Origin: Nannochloropsis salina CCMP1776
Lineage: Eukaryota; Sar; Eustigmatophyceae; Eustigmatales; Monodopsidaceae
Assembly (NCBI GenBank): GCA_004565275.1
Contig: SDOX01000183.1
Location: forward strand, 556,192-620,191
Reading direction: 5' to 3'
DNA: 64,000 nt
Position numbers and translations under genes: made by a program. Positions 23,063 through 34,899 of the stretch are shown piece after piece. The notes under the pieces were generated by a model. That model saw nothing but the letters and a program-made list of their open reading frames with translations. It had not been told where the DNA came from and searched no databases. How positions within the stretch are numbered: position 1 is the stretch's first letter; each line of letters opens with the position of its first letter.

Positions 23063-26000
23063 ATGGACGTGACGGCTGGAGTGCTTTCCATGCCTCCCCT
23101 CCAAGACGACGACAGGGAGGTGGCAGATAGCACGGCCGTTGAGGATGGCTTTGACTTGCCCTCCTCCCTGAACGTTTACGATGCATGGCTTCCTTACGCA
23201 TCACACATCGCGGCAACGCCGGACGTGACGTTGAGGGACGTAAACGCGGGGCTGAGAGCCTTTGTGCAGTCAGAAGAAGAGGTGGATGAGAGTGGAGGGG
23301 GGAAGGAAGGGGAAGAGGACAGGGAAGAGACCAAAAACGAGGACGAGGTAGAGGGTGGATCATGGAGCAGCCGAGGGATAGGCCCGCATATGAAAAAGCT
23401 GGCGACCATGGTGACCTTGAAGTTGAAGTTCGGGAGGGAGGAGCTCGGAGAATACCTTCTTCTAGCCTACCGTTTGATGCTTTCCAAGCGTCTGGGGAGG
23501 CGTTCCCAGGTGAGGGGGAGGGACGAGGGAGGTGGGGGAAGAGGGAAGGAGGGAATGGGCAGTTGGTGGGGGTGGGGGACCTCACGGAGGCCATGAAGTG
23601 ATAAGAGAGGGAGGGCCAGAGGGAGGGCGGGGGAGAGGGCGGGGGGGAGGGCCGGGCGGGGAGAGGCGGGGGGAGGGCCCGGCGGAAATCAGATGCTTGG
23701 TATTTCCACTCTCCCCCCTTCGCACTCCCCAAACCTGACCTTGTCCCTCCCTCCCTCCCTCCCTCCCTCCCGACCCTCCCTTGCCAGATCAAACTCCTGC
23801 GCACCACGACAGCCCTCCTCCGACAGGCCCGGGTTGAAGTTATATGGGCCGACGTCAGCTTGGACGTGCTGCCGCTCTACGACCGGCTGAAGCATGAGTT
23901 CTTGAGGGAAGAGGAGGATCCCGTCCCCCTCACTGCCTCCCAGGTAATTTTTTTAATTCCCCTATGTCCTCGCTCTTCCTCCCCTTCTCCGCTGGAAGGC
24001 CCTCCGTCCCATCCTCCCTCCCTCCCTCCCTCCCTCCCTCCCTTCCCCTCCCCCTCTCTCCTTCCCAGCACCTCGTCTACGCGCATCGGTCGGCATACTT
24101 GTCCGCGTTGCACGCTTTGCGACATTGCTACTCCCCCGCTTCCTCCCTTCTCCTCCTCCAGCGCCTCCTTCCCTCCATCCGCCCCGACACAACCTCCCTC
24201 GTCCTCACCCCTCAAGCCCTCCTCCTCCTCCTCGCCCTCCTACCCTCCCGCCTTCCCCCCCTCCCGCCTTACCTCGTCGCCTCCCTCCCTCCCGCCCTGG
24301 GAGACGACCAGGACGCATCCCAGCAAAGATTGCGCGAAGCTATCCCCCCCCCTCCCTCGGAAGGCCCGAACGCCTACGACGTCCTCCTCCCCCTCTGCTG
24401 GGCCACATGGGCCAGTCTTGACCATTGCCCGGAGTGGGACCTCCTCTTCCTTCGCCTCTGCTGCAGGGCCCGGAAACATACCCGGACGTTTCCTTGGGCC
24501 GACCACCTCCCTTTCTTCTTCAGCCTCTGCCTCGCGGCTTTCTCCCTCCCGTCCGGGGGGGCCCTCGCCACCACCCGCGTAACGGAAACCCGACGGTTAC
24601 CCAGCCGTTACCGGGCCCTTTTCCAACCGCCCATCCAGCACTACAACCGCCTCCTCCTCCTTTCCAAGCTCCTGGTCTTCCTCCTGGGGCAGGGCGGGGA
24701 GACAGAAGCCTCCTACCCCCTCCGCCCTCCCCCCCCTTCGCCCGAGACCGTTGGCGAGGACTTCCGCCCCGCCTCCTGCTCCGTGGCATGCAAACACCTG
24801 CTCTCCCTCCTCTCCTCCCTCCGCACCTACGTCCACCCCAGCAACGCCGGGCCCTGGTCCGACGAACTCGCCTTCTTCCTCCTCCACCTCGCCACCGCCC
24901 TCGCCAAACGCGTCGGCTGGGAGGCGGCTGAGGCCGCCTATGGGCCGGCGGACGGACGCCCCCCTCTTCCGAGCTTGCCGACGCGGGACGTAACGGCGGT
25001 GGCGGAGGCCCTCCTACCCTTGGCCCACCACTGCCTCTTCCATCGCCGGGCCTCCGTGATCGCGGGGGGGGAGTCCGTGCTGAAGACCCTCGCCTACCTC
25101 CGCCCCGCCCTCGTCGCGCAGCACTCCCTGCCCCTCCTCACCTTGGCCTTGGACCCAGCCTCCCTCACCTCCACGCATCAGGCGCCGGCGGCCCTCAAGG
25201 CCCTGGCCGCCCTCGTTCCCTCCCTCCTCCTCACCTCCCGTCCCTACCTGCTGCCCTACCTCTCCCTCCTCCTCCCTCGCTCCCTCCCCGGTTTGGACAG
25301 CAACGACCTCGCCAAAACCGCCTCCACCGTCGCCTTCTACGTCTCCCTCTTGGATTGGCTCCCCCTCCATCCCTTCCTCCCTCGCTCCCTCCCCCGTGAT
25401 CCCGCGGCCTTCCATACCCACCTCCTCCTCCTTCCCTCCGCCTCACCCTCCAGTCCAGACACTGAGGAAAGATGGGCGGAGGCCGTGGCTGAGGTCGCCC
25501 CCCTCCTTCAGGATTGGGCCTTGGAGGTGCTGGACCGGGCCTTTGCGATGATGATGAGTAAGGAAGGCGGGCCCGGCGCCCTTCTCCCCACGCAGGCCCT
25601 GGGCCGGATGGAGGCGGCGACTTCCTTCGTCTGGCGCCACCTCTTCCGCTCCCTCTTCACCCAGATGGGCCCCGACCTCCTCCACACCGCCCGGGAGAAA
25701 GTCTGCGGCTTTCTCCTTGCACATACCTTAACTCCCGCGGGGAAAGACGCCGCCTACCTATGCGAGGCCCTGGCCCTCGCCGACCCTGCTCCCACCTTGC
25801 GCCGCGTCCTCTCTTCCGGGTCGCTTTTCCCGGCCTCCCGCCCGGCGGTGGAGGCGTTGTCCACCCGGACCCTGGTCTGGCGCACGCGCGTGCTGTGCGG
25901 CTGCGTCCGCTTCGCGGGGCCCGCCCTCCTTCCCTACCTCCTTCCCTACCTGCAGGGGGGGGCGGAGGAGGGGGCGGGAAGGGAGGAGGGCGCCGGGCGG

Positions 26001-29000
26001 ATCCTCGTCGATCTCCTTAACTTCACGCTCGAACACGGGGAGAAGGACGTCAGGAAAAATGGCGGGAAACTCTATCGACGGGTCTTACAGGCGCTCGTGG
26101 AGATATACCCAACAGAGTACCACTCCTTCCCTCCCTCTTCCTCCCGATCCCCCTCCCCCTTCCTCCACCCGCCCTCCCCCGCAGCCTCCCTCGCTCCCTC
26201 CTTCCACGTGCCCTGCGTGCAAGAGCTCGTCGCGGCCCGCCTCCTCCTGCAGGCCTTCGCCCTTCCCGCCCTCGCCTCTCTAACCTCCTCCGCCACCTCC
26301 CTCCTCCAACCTCCTTCCTCCCCTTCCAAATCCATCGCTTCCCACGCCCTCCTCGAGTCCTGGCGCGTCAAGCTCAAAATCCTTCATCACAGCGTCCGGG
26401 GCGCCCTGCCCCTCCTTCCCTACCTACCCGATGGTCACGACGACCGCTCCGTCCACCACGCCTCCTTCCTCATCCATCAGACCGCGGCCCATGATCCCCT
26501 CACCCTGGACTTTCTTACCTCCCTCCGTGCCTCCCTCGCTCGTTCCATTCACGCCCTCCTCCCCGCCCTCACTAGCCCCACCTCCCCCCTCTGTCGGGAC
26601 GTGAAGATCCTGACTCTTTGGTCGAAGACCGCTTCCCTCCTCATCACTTCCTGTGGTTCCTCCCGCGCCGAGAAGGCACAAGCCAACCGCCAGAGTAAGT
26701 CTATTTCCGACACTCCGGCCCGCCCTCCCTCCCTCCCTCCCTCCCTCCCTCCCTCCCTCCCTCCCTCCCTCCCTCCTTGCCTCTTCAGCCCTTTTCGTTC
26801 TGTGCGCGAACCTTCACCCTTGGACCGCATCAAGGCCTTTTACCCATTGACCGACCTACCTATCTACCTACCTATCTACCTACCTACCTCCCTACCTCCC
26901 TCCCACAGGCCTGCAAATCACCAAGAGCCTGACTCGGAACTGGGTGCTGGAGTCCTACCGCCGAGCCTCCCGGGTCTATCTGGCGGGAAGCCCGGGAAGG
27001 GGGGGAGGGAGGGAGGGAGGGAGGGAGGGCAGGGGGGAGGGAGGGCAGGAGGGAGGGAGGGGAGGCGGGCCCTGTTGCCAACAGGTTTCCCTCGACGGCT
27101 TCTCGTTGGTCGGGTCCACACACAGCACCTCTTAAGGTGCCATGAGGCCTCCTTCCACCTCCCTCGCTACCTCCGCCGGCTCCACTTGAAGGAGGGCGGG
27201 GGGGAGGGTGGGGGGGAGGACGGCCTCCAGAGGCACCTCTTTCAGGACCTCCTGAGCCTTGCCTCCTACCACATGTCCTCCGTGCGCGCCAAAGCCCAGC
27301 TCCAGATTCATCACGTGGCTGGCCGGTACCCGTGGCTCTTGCGGGCCTGCATCCCCTCCCTCATCACCTCCCTCACCCTCCCAGCCCATTGGGAAGAGGG
27401 AGGGAGGGAGAGAGGGGAGGAGGGAGGGAGGGAGGAAGGGGCGGAGGAAGGGTCGCCCGCCCGCCTGCACGAGCGGGCCACCGCCAGCACCTTCATTCTA
27501 TGCCAATCCACGACGATGCGACAGCTGGCGTCTTCCTTCTCCCTCACCTCCCGCCTCCTCCAGGCCCTTCCTGCCTCCTCCCACCTCCTCCCCGCCCTCC
27601 CCCGGGACAAGCAGGAGACGTTGACGAAACGCTTGAGCGACGTCGTCATCACCTACATCTCCTACTGGGAGGCACTGGACCTCAGCTCCATGCGTCGTCG
27701 GGGGCAATACGAAGCCCTGGTGGCAGGGCTGGCAGCGCCTTTGCTGCGGGGAGGACGGGAGGGGGGGAAGGAGGAGGAGGAGGAGGAGGGCGGGGGAGAG
27801 GGCGGGGGAGAGGGAGGGAGGACTCCCACCACCCTCCACTGGCGCTACCAACTGCTCCTCGTCTGGGAGCTTCTTCACTTGGCGCGTCCCCTCCCCTCCC
27901 CCCCGCCCTCCCTCCCCACCTCCCCCGCCCCTCGCCCGCCCCCCTCCCATCTCATCATGTGGAATGTCCTCCTCTCGTCCNNNNNNNNNNNNNNNNNNNN
28001 NNNNNNNNNNNNNNNNNNNNNNNNNNNNNNNNNNNNNNNNNNNNNNNNNNNNNNNNNNNNNNNNNNNNNNNNNNNNNNNNGAGGGGGGGAGTGCCTGCTG
28101 GGGACCGTGGTGGAGATGATGGAAAAGGTACCCGCGGAGCAGCAGAGGGCGGGGCACGCCACGGTCGCGGAGGTGCTGGCGGGCGTGGTCGCCGAAGTGA
28201 TGAGGGAGGAAGACGGGGAGGGAGGGAGGGGAGGGGGGGGAGGGAGGGGGGGAGGGAGGGGGTGGGCGGAGTGGGTGGTGCCGGTAGTGCAGCGGGTGCT
28301 GTCCAAGGCCTCCTTCGACTTCAGTCAGGAGTATGTGGATTTCTTAAGGTATCTGCCACAAGGACGGCCCCTCCGGCTCTTGGCGCCTGTGGTCGAGCTG
28401 CTCTTGTCAGAGGTCGCCGCCTCTGCCCTCCCCTCCTTCCCGCCCTCCCCCAGGGCCTTCCCAGATGGGGAGGGAAAGACGAGCGATTCCTACACCCGTT
28501 TCGCCAAATACCTCCGACTCCTACAACCGCTCTTGATCGAGTCCCTAGGCTACCCGGATCTTCGGTCCGAGGGCGAGGAGCTGGGCGGGCGCCTCCGCCC
28601 CTTCCTCCTTCGGTCCCTCCCCCACCCGTACAAGGTGTGTCGGGAACAGGTGGCGGCTTGTCTCTTCCTCCTTTATGGCTACGGAGGGATGGGCTTGGAA
28701 GGCAATGGAGGGGGGCGGGATCTGTGCGAGGAGATGCGGGGAATGGTGGGTGAGGAAGGGGAGGAGGAAGGGGAAGCGTTGGCGATCGTCACGGCGGAGG
28801 TGCTGTGCATGGAGGGGGGAGGCGGGAAAGAGAGCGGGAAGGAGGGCGGGAAGGAGGGAGGGAAGGAGGGAGGGAGGGGGGAGGAGGGAAAAGGGAGGCA
28901 GAAAGAGCGGTCGCACGCGAGAGAGACCTTCCTTCTATGGATCCTGGCATCGGTCCAAGCGGGGGATAAACGGCTGTACAGCCGTTACGTCCTGCCGTTA

Positions 29001-30016
29001 CTGGACCTGGCCTACGGGTGCGTGCAAGACCGGCAAGAAGACGTAGCCCTCCTTGGGAAGCATACCGTCCGATTTTTGGCGCGAAGCCTATGTTTCCACA
29101 GCCGGACGCCGCATCCACCCCTCTCCCTCTCTTTCTCCCCCCCTCCCTCCCTTTCTCCCTCCCCTCCTGCCTTCCTCCTTGCCACCCTCCTCCGCCTCGC
29201 CTCCCATCCTTCTTGGTACGTCCGTTTGGAAATCGCGGCGGCCCTCCCTCTCTTTCACGCTCGTCACCTTCCCCTCCTCGACCCCGACGAGACCGCCGCC
29301 CTTCACTCCACGCTCATCACTCTGATTGGCGACGAGCGGAGGGAGGTGCAGGGGGAGGCGAGGGCTGGATTGGCAGCGGTCTTTTCCTCCTCCGAATTGG
29401 GGGTTGTCGAGGCAATTATGGAGAAGTATGCGGGGCAGGTGGCGGGGGGAGGAAGGGGAGGGGGAGGGAAGGGGAAGAGGGGGAAGGTACGGGAAGAAGG
29501 AGGGAAAGACAAAGTGGGAGGAGGAGGGAGGGCGGCCGAGGAGGTGCAGCTCCTGGTGCTGACGGCACGTCGCTCACCGCCTACCCCTACGACGTTCCTC
29601 CCTTCCTCCCCCGCGTCCTCACCCTCTTGGCGCGTGCCTGCGAGGGCAAAGCCACGCCCTCACTCCAGGTAAAGAAGGGACCTCCCTCCCTCCCTCCCTC
29701 CCTCCCTCCCTCCCTCTCTCCCTCCCTCCCTCCCTCCCTCCCTCCCTCCCTCCCTCCCTCCCTCTCGTTCTTTATCTGTCTCGTCTGCTTTCGCTCTTCA
29801 TTCACAAACCTTCCATCCAGGTCTCCTTACCTCCCTCCCTCCCTCCCTCCCTCCCTCCCTCCCTTCCTTCCTTCCCAGGTCATCATCCGCAAGGCCCTCA
29901 CAGACTTCAAACGCACCCATCAAGACGAATGGGAGGTGCGGCACAAATTTAAGTTCTCTGTGGAGGAGCTGGATGCGCTCAACGACGTTCTCGTCTCCCC
30001 GCATTACTACGCCTAG
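23063..30016 (+). CDS. Proteasome activator PA200/Blm10 (PSME4 family)
   Basis: PA200/Blm10 is a single-chain HEAT-repeat dome that caps the 20S proteasome and opens its gate. Exons seen: 23063-23509, 23788-23943, 24069-26694, 26909 to about 27000, a long one to 29668 broken by the N gap at 27981-28080, and 29879-30016. The N-terminus matches the family (MVTLKLKFGREELGEYLLLAYRLM, given here as pieces MVTLKLKF and LGEYLLLAYRLM, then WADVSLDVLPLYDRLKHEF). The large middle is Leu/Pro-rich helical repeat. The last exon gives ALTDFKRTHQDEW and ends in HYYA, the HbYX-type tail (YYA) that inserts into 20S alpha-ring pockets. Two frame breaks, at about 27000-27150 and 29440-29560, lie in G-rich repeats. 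The family segment AYPYDVPPFLPRVLTLLA resumes in the shifted frame after the second. Expected length is about 2000 residues. Confidence 0.92.
26722..26776. repeat. Pure CCCT tetranucleotide array in a PA200 intron
   Basis: An uninterrupted run of CCCT units in the intron between 26694 and 26909. Similar arrays occur at 29687-29763 and 31238-31294 and, as GGGA, at 39139-39217 and 59725-59766. In transcribed introns the sense strand next to the acceptor is always the CCCT strand. Confidence 0.9.
27981..28080. other. Assembly gap (100 N) in the PA200 gene
   Basis: Exactly 100 N, bordered by CT-rich and G-rich sequence. The frame can be read on both sides but the real gap length is unknown, so the PA200 product may lack residues here. 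Confidence 0.95.
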
Positions 30017-31296
30017 GCTCCTTCCCTCCCTTCCTCCCTCCCTCCTTCCCTCCCTCCCTCCCTCCCTCCATCCATCCCTCCCTCCCTCTGTCGTATCCAT
30101 CCCCTTCCTCTCCGCCTTTCCTTCCATGTATCCCTCCTTCTGTTGGGCTTAAAAACGGAAAGGATTGGGAGGGCGTGGGAGAAGATTATGCGTACCTAAT
30201 TCTTGTGCAGATGGTGGTGGTGGATGAGGGAGGAGGGAAACGAGACGTGTCCCGTCGCTGCTGCGAATCGAAGAGCGCGATCTATGAGATGCTTTATGCT
30301 GCCTGTAAAGAACGTTGTCCGCATGCCATCCACGTCGAAATGTGTTTGTTTATTATTTTCCAAATTTGTTTGCTTTCTTTCCTGAGATTTGTCTGTTTTT
30401 AGGGCGGGGGAAAAAGAAAGGCATAGGCCCTTCGAACGACGTCTTCTGTCTCTGGCATTCCTTATACTTCCCTCCGTCCGGTTGGCGCCAAGAGTCCATG
30501 CGCCACTTCAAGAGAAAATGCAGATGAAGGTATTTGCCTCAAGAGAAAATGCAAAATTAAGGTATTGAGTAGGTGCAAAGTTAAGGTACCTGCCGGCAAC
30601 GACACGGCTGAGTAGAGCATGACGCAGAAAGCAAGCGCAAGGAGCGGCCAAAGTCAAGCTTCCCAAGCAACAGAGACAGGCAGCAATCTCAAGCGGAAAC
30701 AAGCCAATAGACGGGCGGCCGAAAGGGATAAAGGAAGTGAGCCCATCTCCAACAGCCTTCAGGTGCCGTCATCATTCTTTGGTTGCAGCAGCCTTTCCTC
30801 CCATCATGCTGAATGCCCTAAGTACCTCTCCTCCCTCTTAGCCGGGGCCGAATACTCCTCCTCCCCCTCTCCTTCCTTCCTTCCTTCCCTCCTTCCCTCC
30901 TTCCCCCTCTCCTCTTGGTCTTGATTCCCCCCCCTCCTCTCCCTACCATCCTGCTTTCATCCCTTTCCCCATCCTGAAGCGTCCCTTTGATCGTTTTCCT
31001 TGCACGCTTCACAACACCTTCCACACAGACAACGCCCTCTTCCCCCCCTCTTCCCCTCCCCCTCTCCCTCCCTTCTTCCCTCCCCCTCACCCTCTCCCTC
31101 CCTTCCTCCCTTCCTCCCTTCCACTTGGAGCCCACCCCCCTACGCCTCCGCTTTCTCAGGACCTTGCCGTCCTCACTTTCACTCTTGTGCCTTCGTCCTT
31201 CTCGCAAACCCTTACTTCCCCCTCGCACTTCCTCCTTCCTTCCCTCCCTCCCTCCCTCCCTCCCTCCCTCCCTCCCTCCCTCCCTCCCTCCCTCCC
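30017..31296. other. Convergent 3' intergenic region
   Basis: About 1.3 kb between the PA200 stop and the cold-shock-protein stop. It holds an imperfect tandem repeat near 30507-30600, long CT-rich tracts at 30850-31140 and a pure CCCT array ending at 31297. No conserved reading frame or RNA gene was recognised. Confidence 0.4.
30507..30600. repeat. Imperfect tandem repeat, unit about 31 nt
   Basis: Two close copies share CAAGAGAAAATGCA followed by a TAAGGTATT-like end. A third, shorter copy (GGTGCAAAGTTAAGGTACC) follows. The block is AT-rich compared with its surroundings and lies between convergent genes. Confidence 0.55.
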
Positions 31297-32025
31297 TTAC
31301 TCTCTCGGCCCCGAGTAGTCTCCCCCCCTCGAGCCCATGGGTCGGTCCGCGTTATTCCTGGGAGGAAGCGCCTCCCCCCCTGGGGCCGTCACGTTGACCG
31401 CCCGGCGACCTTTGTCTCCTTGCACCATTTGAAATTCCACCACTTCCCCTGTCTGTAAGAGGGAAAAGAAGAAGGAATGCACAGGTGCTTGTGAGCTTTT
31501 GGAGAGGGACACGAAACGGCCTCCGTCTTGAGTGTCATATCCTGACAGTACACCTTCATTTCCTCCCTCCTGCTCTCCCTCCCCCCCTCCTCCCCGCCCT
31601 CCCTCCCGCCCTCCTCCCTCACATTGACAAAACGGAAGCCCACCCGCCTAATTTGTGTCTGGTGCAGAAACACGTCCTCTGACCCATCCTCCGGCGTGAT
31701 GAAGCCATAGCCCTGCGCGTAGCGAGTTGAGAATGGTGGGAGGAGGGAAGGAGGGAGGAAGGGAGGGTTAAACGGGGGAGGGAGGAGGGAACGTCAAGAG
31801 GATTTTTCTAGTCTCAAGCCACTGGGCCATAATTGATCAATGCCTCCTTTCTCATGCAACGTCCCAACCTCGTCATCCTCCCTTTCTTCGCGTCGCACTT
31901 ACTCGACGGGAGTCAAACGCCCGGACGGTGCCTTGATGGATAGTGGGTGTGGTGCTGCTGCTGCTGCAAGCTCGAGCAGTCACTGCCAGGCTGGAGCGCA
32001 TCGTGAGGGCAAGGCGAGAAAGCAT
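31297..32025 (-). CDS. Small cold-shock-domain protein with a probable organelle presequence
   Basis: Assembled from three small exons, 32025-31903, 31712-31623 and 31452-31297 (123, 90 and 156 nt), all in phase 0, giving 122 aa. Residues 1-31 are rich in Arg, Ser, Ala and Leu with no acids ([20 protein letters not shown]), typical of a mitochondrial or other organelle presequence. A single cold-shock domain follows: [13 protein letters not shown]1-like [13 protein letters not shown]2-like DVFLHQ, then [20 protein letters not shown]. Such domains bind single-stranded RNA or DNA. The first-strand aromatic of the family (KWFN) is changed to RAFD, so nucleic-acid contacts there may differ. The tail is short and Gly/Arg-rich. 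The gene diverges from the Smp3-like gene (584 bp between start codons). Organelle import is inferred from composition only. Confidence 0.85.
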
Positions 32026-32608
32026 CTTGACCAGAGAGGGCAGAAGAGTGAAAGGAAAGGCTGTGGATATAACAAGGGTGTGTCACACGTCAACATGAGC
32101 GTAATAAAATGGTGGGTGTGGGCCGCGCAGTGTGCTGAGGGCGTGCGTCTGTCATTTTCAAAGCAGCGGCAAGGCGTCGGAGACCATCCACTGCTTACCA
32201 CAGCGAGAGCTCCTCGTGCCAGTAAATGCAACCTAGATAAAAGATGCACTCCTCCCTCCGTCACGACGTGACCCCGCTCGAACGTAATAAACATGTGTCA
32301 TTCATGTGCATAAGAGCAAAACAGCGCTTATCACTGCACACTGTTACGCGAGGGAGAGTGTTCCTCTTCCATACTGCTTCTATCCCTTCTCCCGTGGGGG
32401 AGGGCGGAGGGCGCAGGTGTAAAAGGGCGATGCATGTTGCTTGTTAATCCTCGCGACACATTTATTCGACGCTTTCAAGAAATGCGAGGCTTGGTAATCA
32501 TTCCATCGCCCAGTATCTTCATGATGGATGATTAATTTTACCCTTCCCCCTCTTTCTCGCAACCTCGATCACACTCCAAAGGTAACTCATGATAGCCGTC
32601 TCGAGTCC
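32026..32608. promoter_or_regulatory. Divergent intergenic region between the cold-shock protein and the GPI mannosyltransferase
   Basis: 583 bp separate the two start codons, which point outward, so both promoters should lie here. There is no tetranucleotide repeat. An in-frame ATG at 32528 could extend the downstream protein by 27 residues, so the leader length of that gene is uncertain. Confidence 0.4.
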
Positions 32609-34619
32609 ATGACTAGCAAACCGTCACCATCGTCCCAAAAAGACTCCCAAGCCCATGTAGGCTCCCATGATCCGCAGTGTTTACAGCTTGGGCAACCTTT
32701 TTGGTATTTTGTGCTGCTTTTCGCTCGCTTCCTGCTCGTCGCGAGCCCTGGATACATCCATCCTGACGAATTCTTCCAGGGCGGACAGGAAATATGGGCC
32801 GCGCGTTATTTTCCTTCCCTTGACGTTACTCCCCAAGATTTGCCGTGGGAGTGGCGGCCAGAACATGCGCTACGCTGTGTCGTCTTCCCTTGGATGGTAG
32901 CGGGACTGCCATACTGGATCCTGCAGACTTTGTCTGGCAAGGGGAAAGCCGGGCCCCCCCCGGCCGCCCGCCTGCTCCTCTTCATCCCGCGCATCGTGAT
33001 GTGGTGTCTGAGCGTCGGACAGGACGCTTGCCTCTTCCAACTGGTGAAGCTGCTCAAGGAGGAGGAAGCGGGCGGAGAAAATGCACGTCACGAACTGAAT
33101 GGCAAAAACATCCGAGATGAATGCACTTCCACATCCTCCGCATCCTCCTCCTCCTCCCCCTCCCCCTCCTCCTCCCCCTCCTCCTACACGGGTCCCTGGA
33201 GCGTCCTTCTCGTTGCCAGTGCTTCCTGGCCCATGCTCCTCTTCGCCTCCCGACCCTTCTCGAACACTTTGGAAACCTTCCTCCTCACCCTCACCCTCCG
33301 TGTCTATCACTCCCGCCCCTCCTCCTCGTACCCTCCCTCCATACGACGGGCGCTGCTGGGGCTGTGCTTTGCCCTGGGACTCTTCGCTCGCTTCACCTTT
33401 CCTGTCTTCGCCCTGCCCATTGGCATGGCCGAGCTCTTTTTTGCTTTCCGCCCTCCTCCCTCCTCCCCCTCCTCCCTCCTCCTCCCCCCCTCCCTCCTCC
33501 CCCTCTCCCTCCTCCTCCTCCTCCCTTTCAGTGGCCCCATCCTCTGCTTCTTGTCTTCCGCCGGCGGCCCCTTCCTCTCCCTCCTCCCTAATGCCCGCCC
33601 TCTTTCGCCTCCTCCAGTGCGTCCTCCCCCTCGCCCTCGGCTTCCTTGTCCCTTCCCTCCTCATCATCACCGCCGACACCGCCTTCTACCTTCCTTCCTC
33701 CCCCGCCGCCTTCCCCTTCACCCTCACCCCTCTAAATGCCGTACGCTACAACGCCTCCTCCTCCAATCTCGCAGAGCACGGCCTTCATCCACGCGTCACC
33801 CACCTCCTCCTCAACCTCCCCCTCCTCTTCACCTTCCTCGGGCCCCTAACCCTCGTCCGGCACCTCCTCACCCCTCCCTCCCTCCCTCCCTCCCTCCATC
33901 GTCGTCGCCAGCTTTATCTCTCCGTCGTCATCACCGGCCTCCTTCTCCTTTCCTTCCCTCCTCATCAGGAACCGCGCTTCCTCCTTCCTCTCCTTACCCC
34001 CCTGCTCCTCCTGTTCGCCCTTCTTCCTCCTCCCTCCCTCCCTCGCTCCCTCCCTCCTTTCTTCCTTCCCTCCCTCTACCTCCTCCACAACCTCCTCTGT
34101 CTCCTTTTCTTCGGCTTCCTTCACCAGGCCGGCCTCATTCCTTCCCTACTCCACCTCAATCATCGCCTCTCCCACGTCCCTCCCTCCTTCCCGCCCTCCC
34201 TTACGCCCTCCCTTACGCCCTCCACCATCATCTTCTATCATACCTACATGCCACCCCGCTTTCTCCTCTCCACCTCCTCCTTCCTCCCTCTTCATCCCCC
34301 TCCCTCCCCCACCGTCATCGACGTCGGCTCCTCCCTCCCTCCCCATCACTTCTCCCTCCTCCTCGAGGCGGAAGGCGGGCAGGAACGAGGACGAGTGTAT
34401 GTAATTGCCCCGGGGAGCGTGCGGGAGGATCTAGAACCGATGCTGAAGGATCGAGGGATGAAGCGGGTCTTTACGGTTTGCCCGCATCTCAGCACCGAAG
34501 ACTTGCCTCTGAGGGGGGGAAGAGAGGAGTGGTGCATGCTGGGGTGGGGGACGGAGGGGGAGGAGGAGGGAAGGGAGGGAGGAAGCAGGGAAGAAGGAGG
34601 GAAGGGGGATGAATTGTGA
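32609..34619 (+). CDS. GPI mannosyltransferase 4-like (Smp3/PIGZ, GT22 family)
   Basis: Smp3/PIGZ adds the fourth mannose to the GPI-anchor precursor in the ER lumen. The product shows the GT22 start: a first membrane helix (FWYFVLLFARFLLVASPGYI), then the catalytic-loop motif HPDEFFQGGQEIWAARYF. Further on are SRPFSNTLETFLL and ARFTFPVFALP, then the Smp3-type segment TPLNAVRYNASSSNLAEHG with LHPRVTHLLLNLP, and HQEPRFLLPLL. Multiple Leu/Pro-rich helices are interspersed. The first half (to about 33450) and the second half (from about 33600) are in different frames. The change falls in a TCC/CCT-rich stretch coding for a hydrophobic segment, so it is a small intron or an indel in low-complexity sequence. 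The C-terminus past 34350 is soluble and ends in a Gly/Glu-rich repeat. The ATG at 32609 is chosen; an in-frame ATG at 32528 is possible. Confidence 0.8.
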
Positions 34620-34899
34620 AGGAAGGAACATTGTAGATAAGACTGTAAAATGCTAAAAAAAGAGATCGCGTCGCAGGTGACGTGGAGGGGGGAAGAAGGC
34701 AGTGAACTGTTGCGGTCATGGAGGAGGAGATTGCGGGGGCGGAGGGAGCGAGTTTTGTGTCGTTTCTTGGCTTTGAGCCTCCGTACGTCCCCATCACACC
34801 CCCGCACGGGTGCGGTCCGAGGACATCATACCTCTTATGCCACATGTCTCCCCGCCCTCCTTCCTCCCTCTTCCCTCTTCCTCGCTTTCCACCTCTCCC

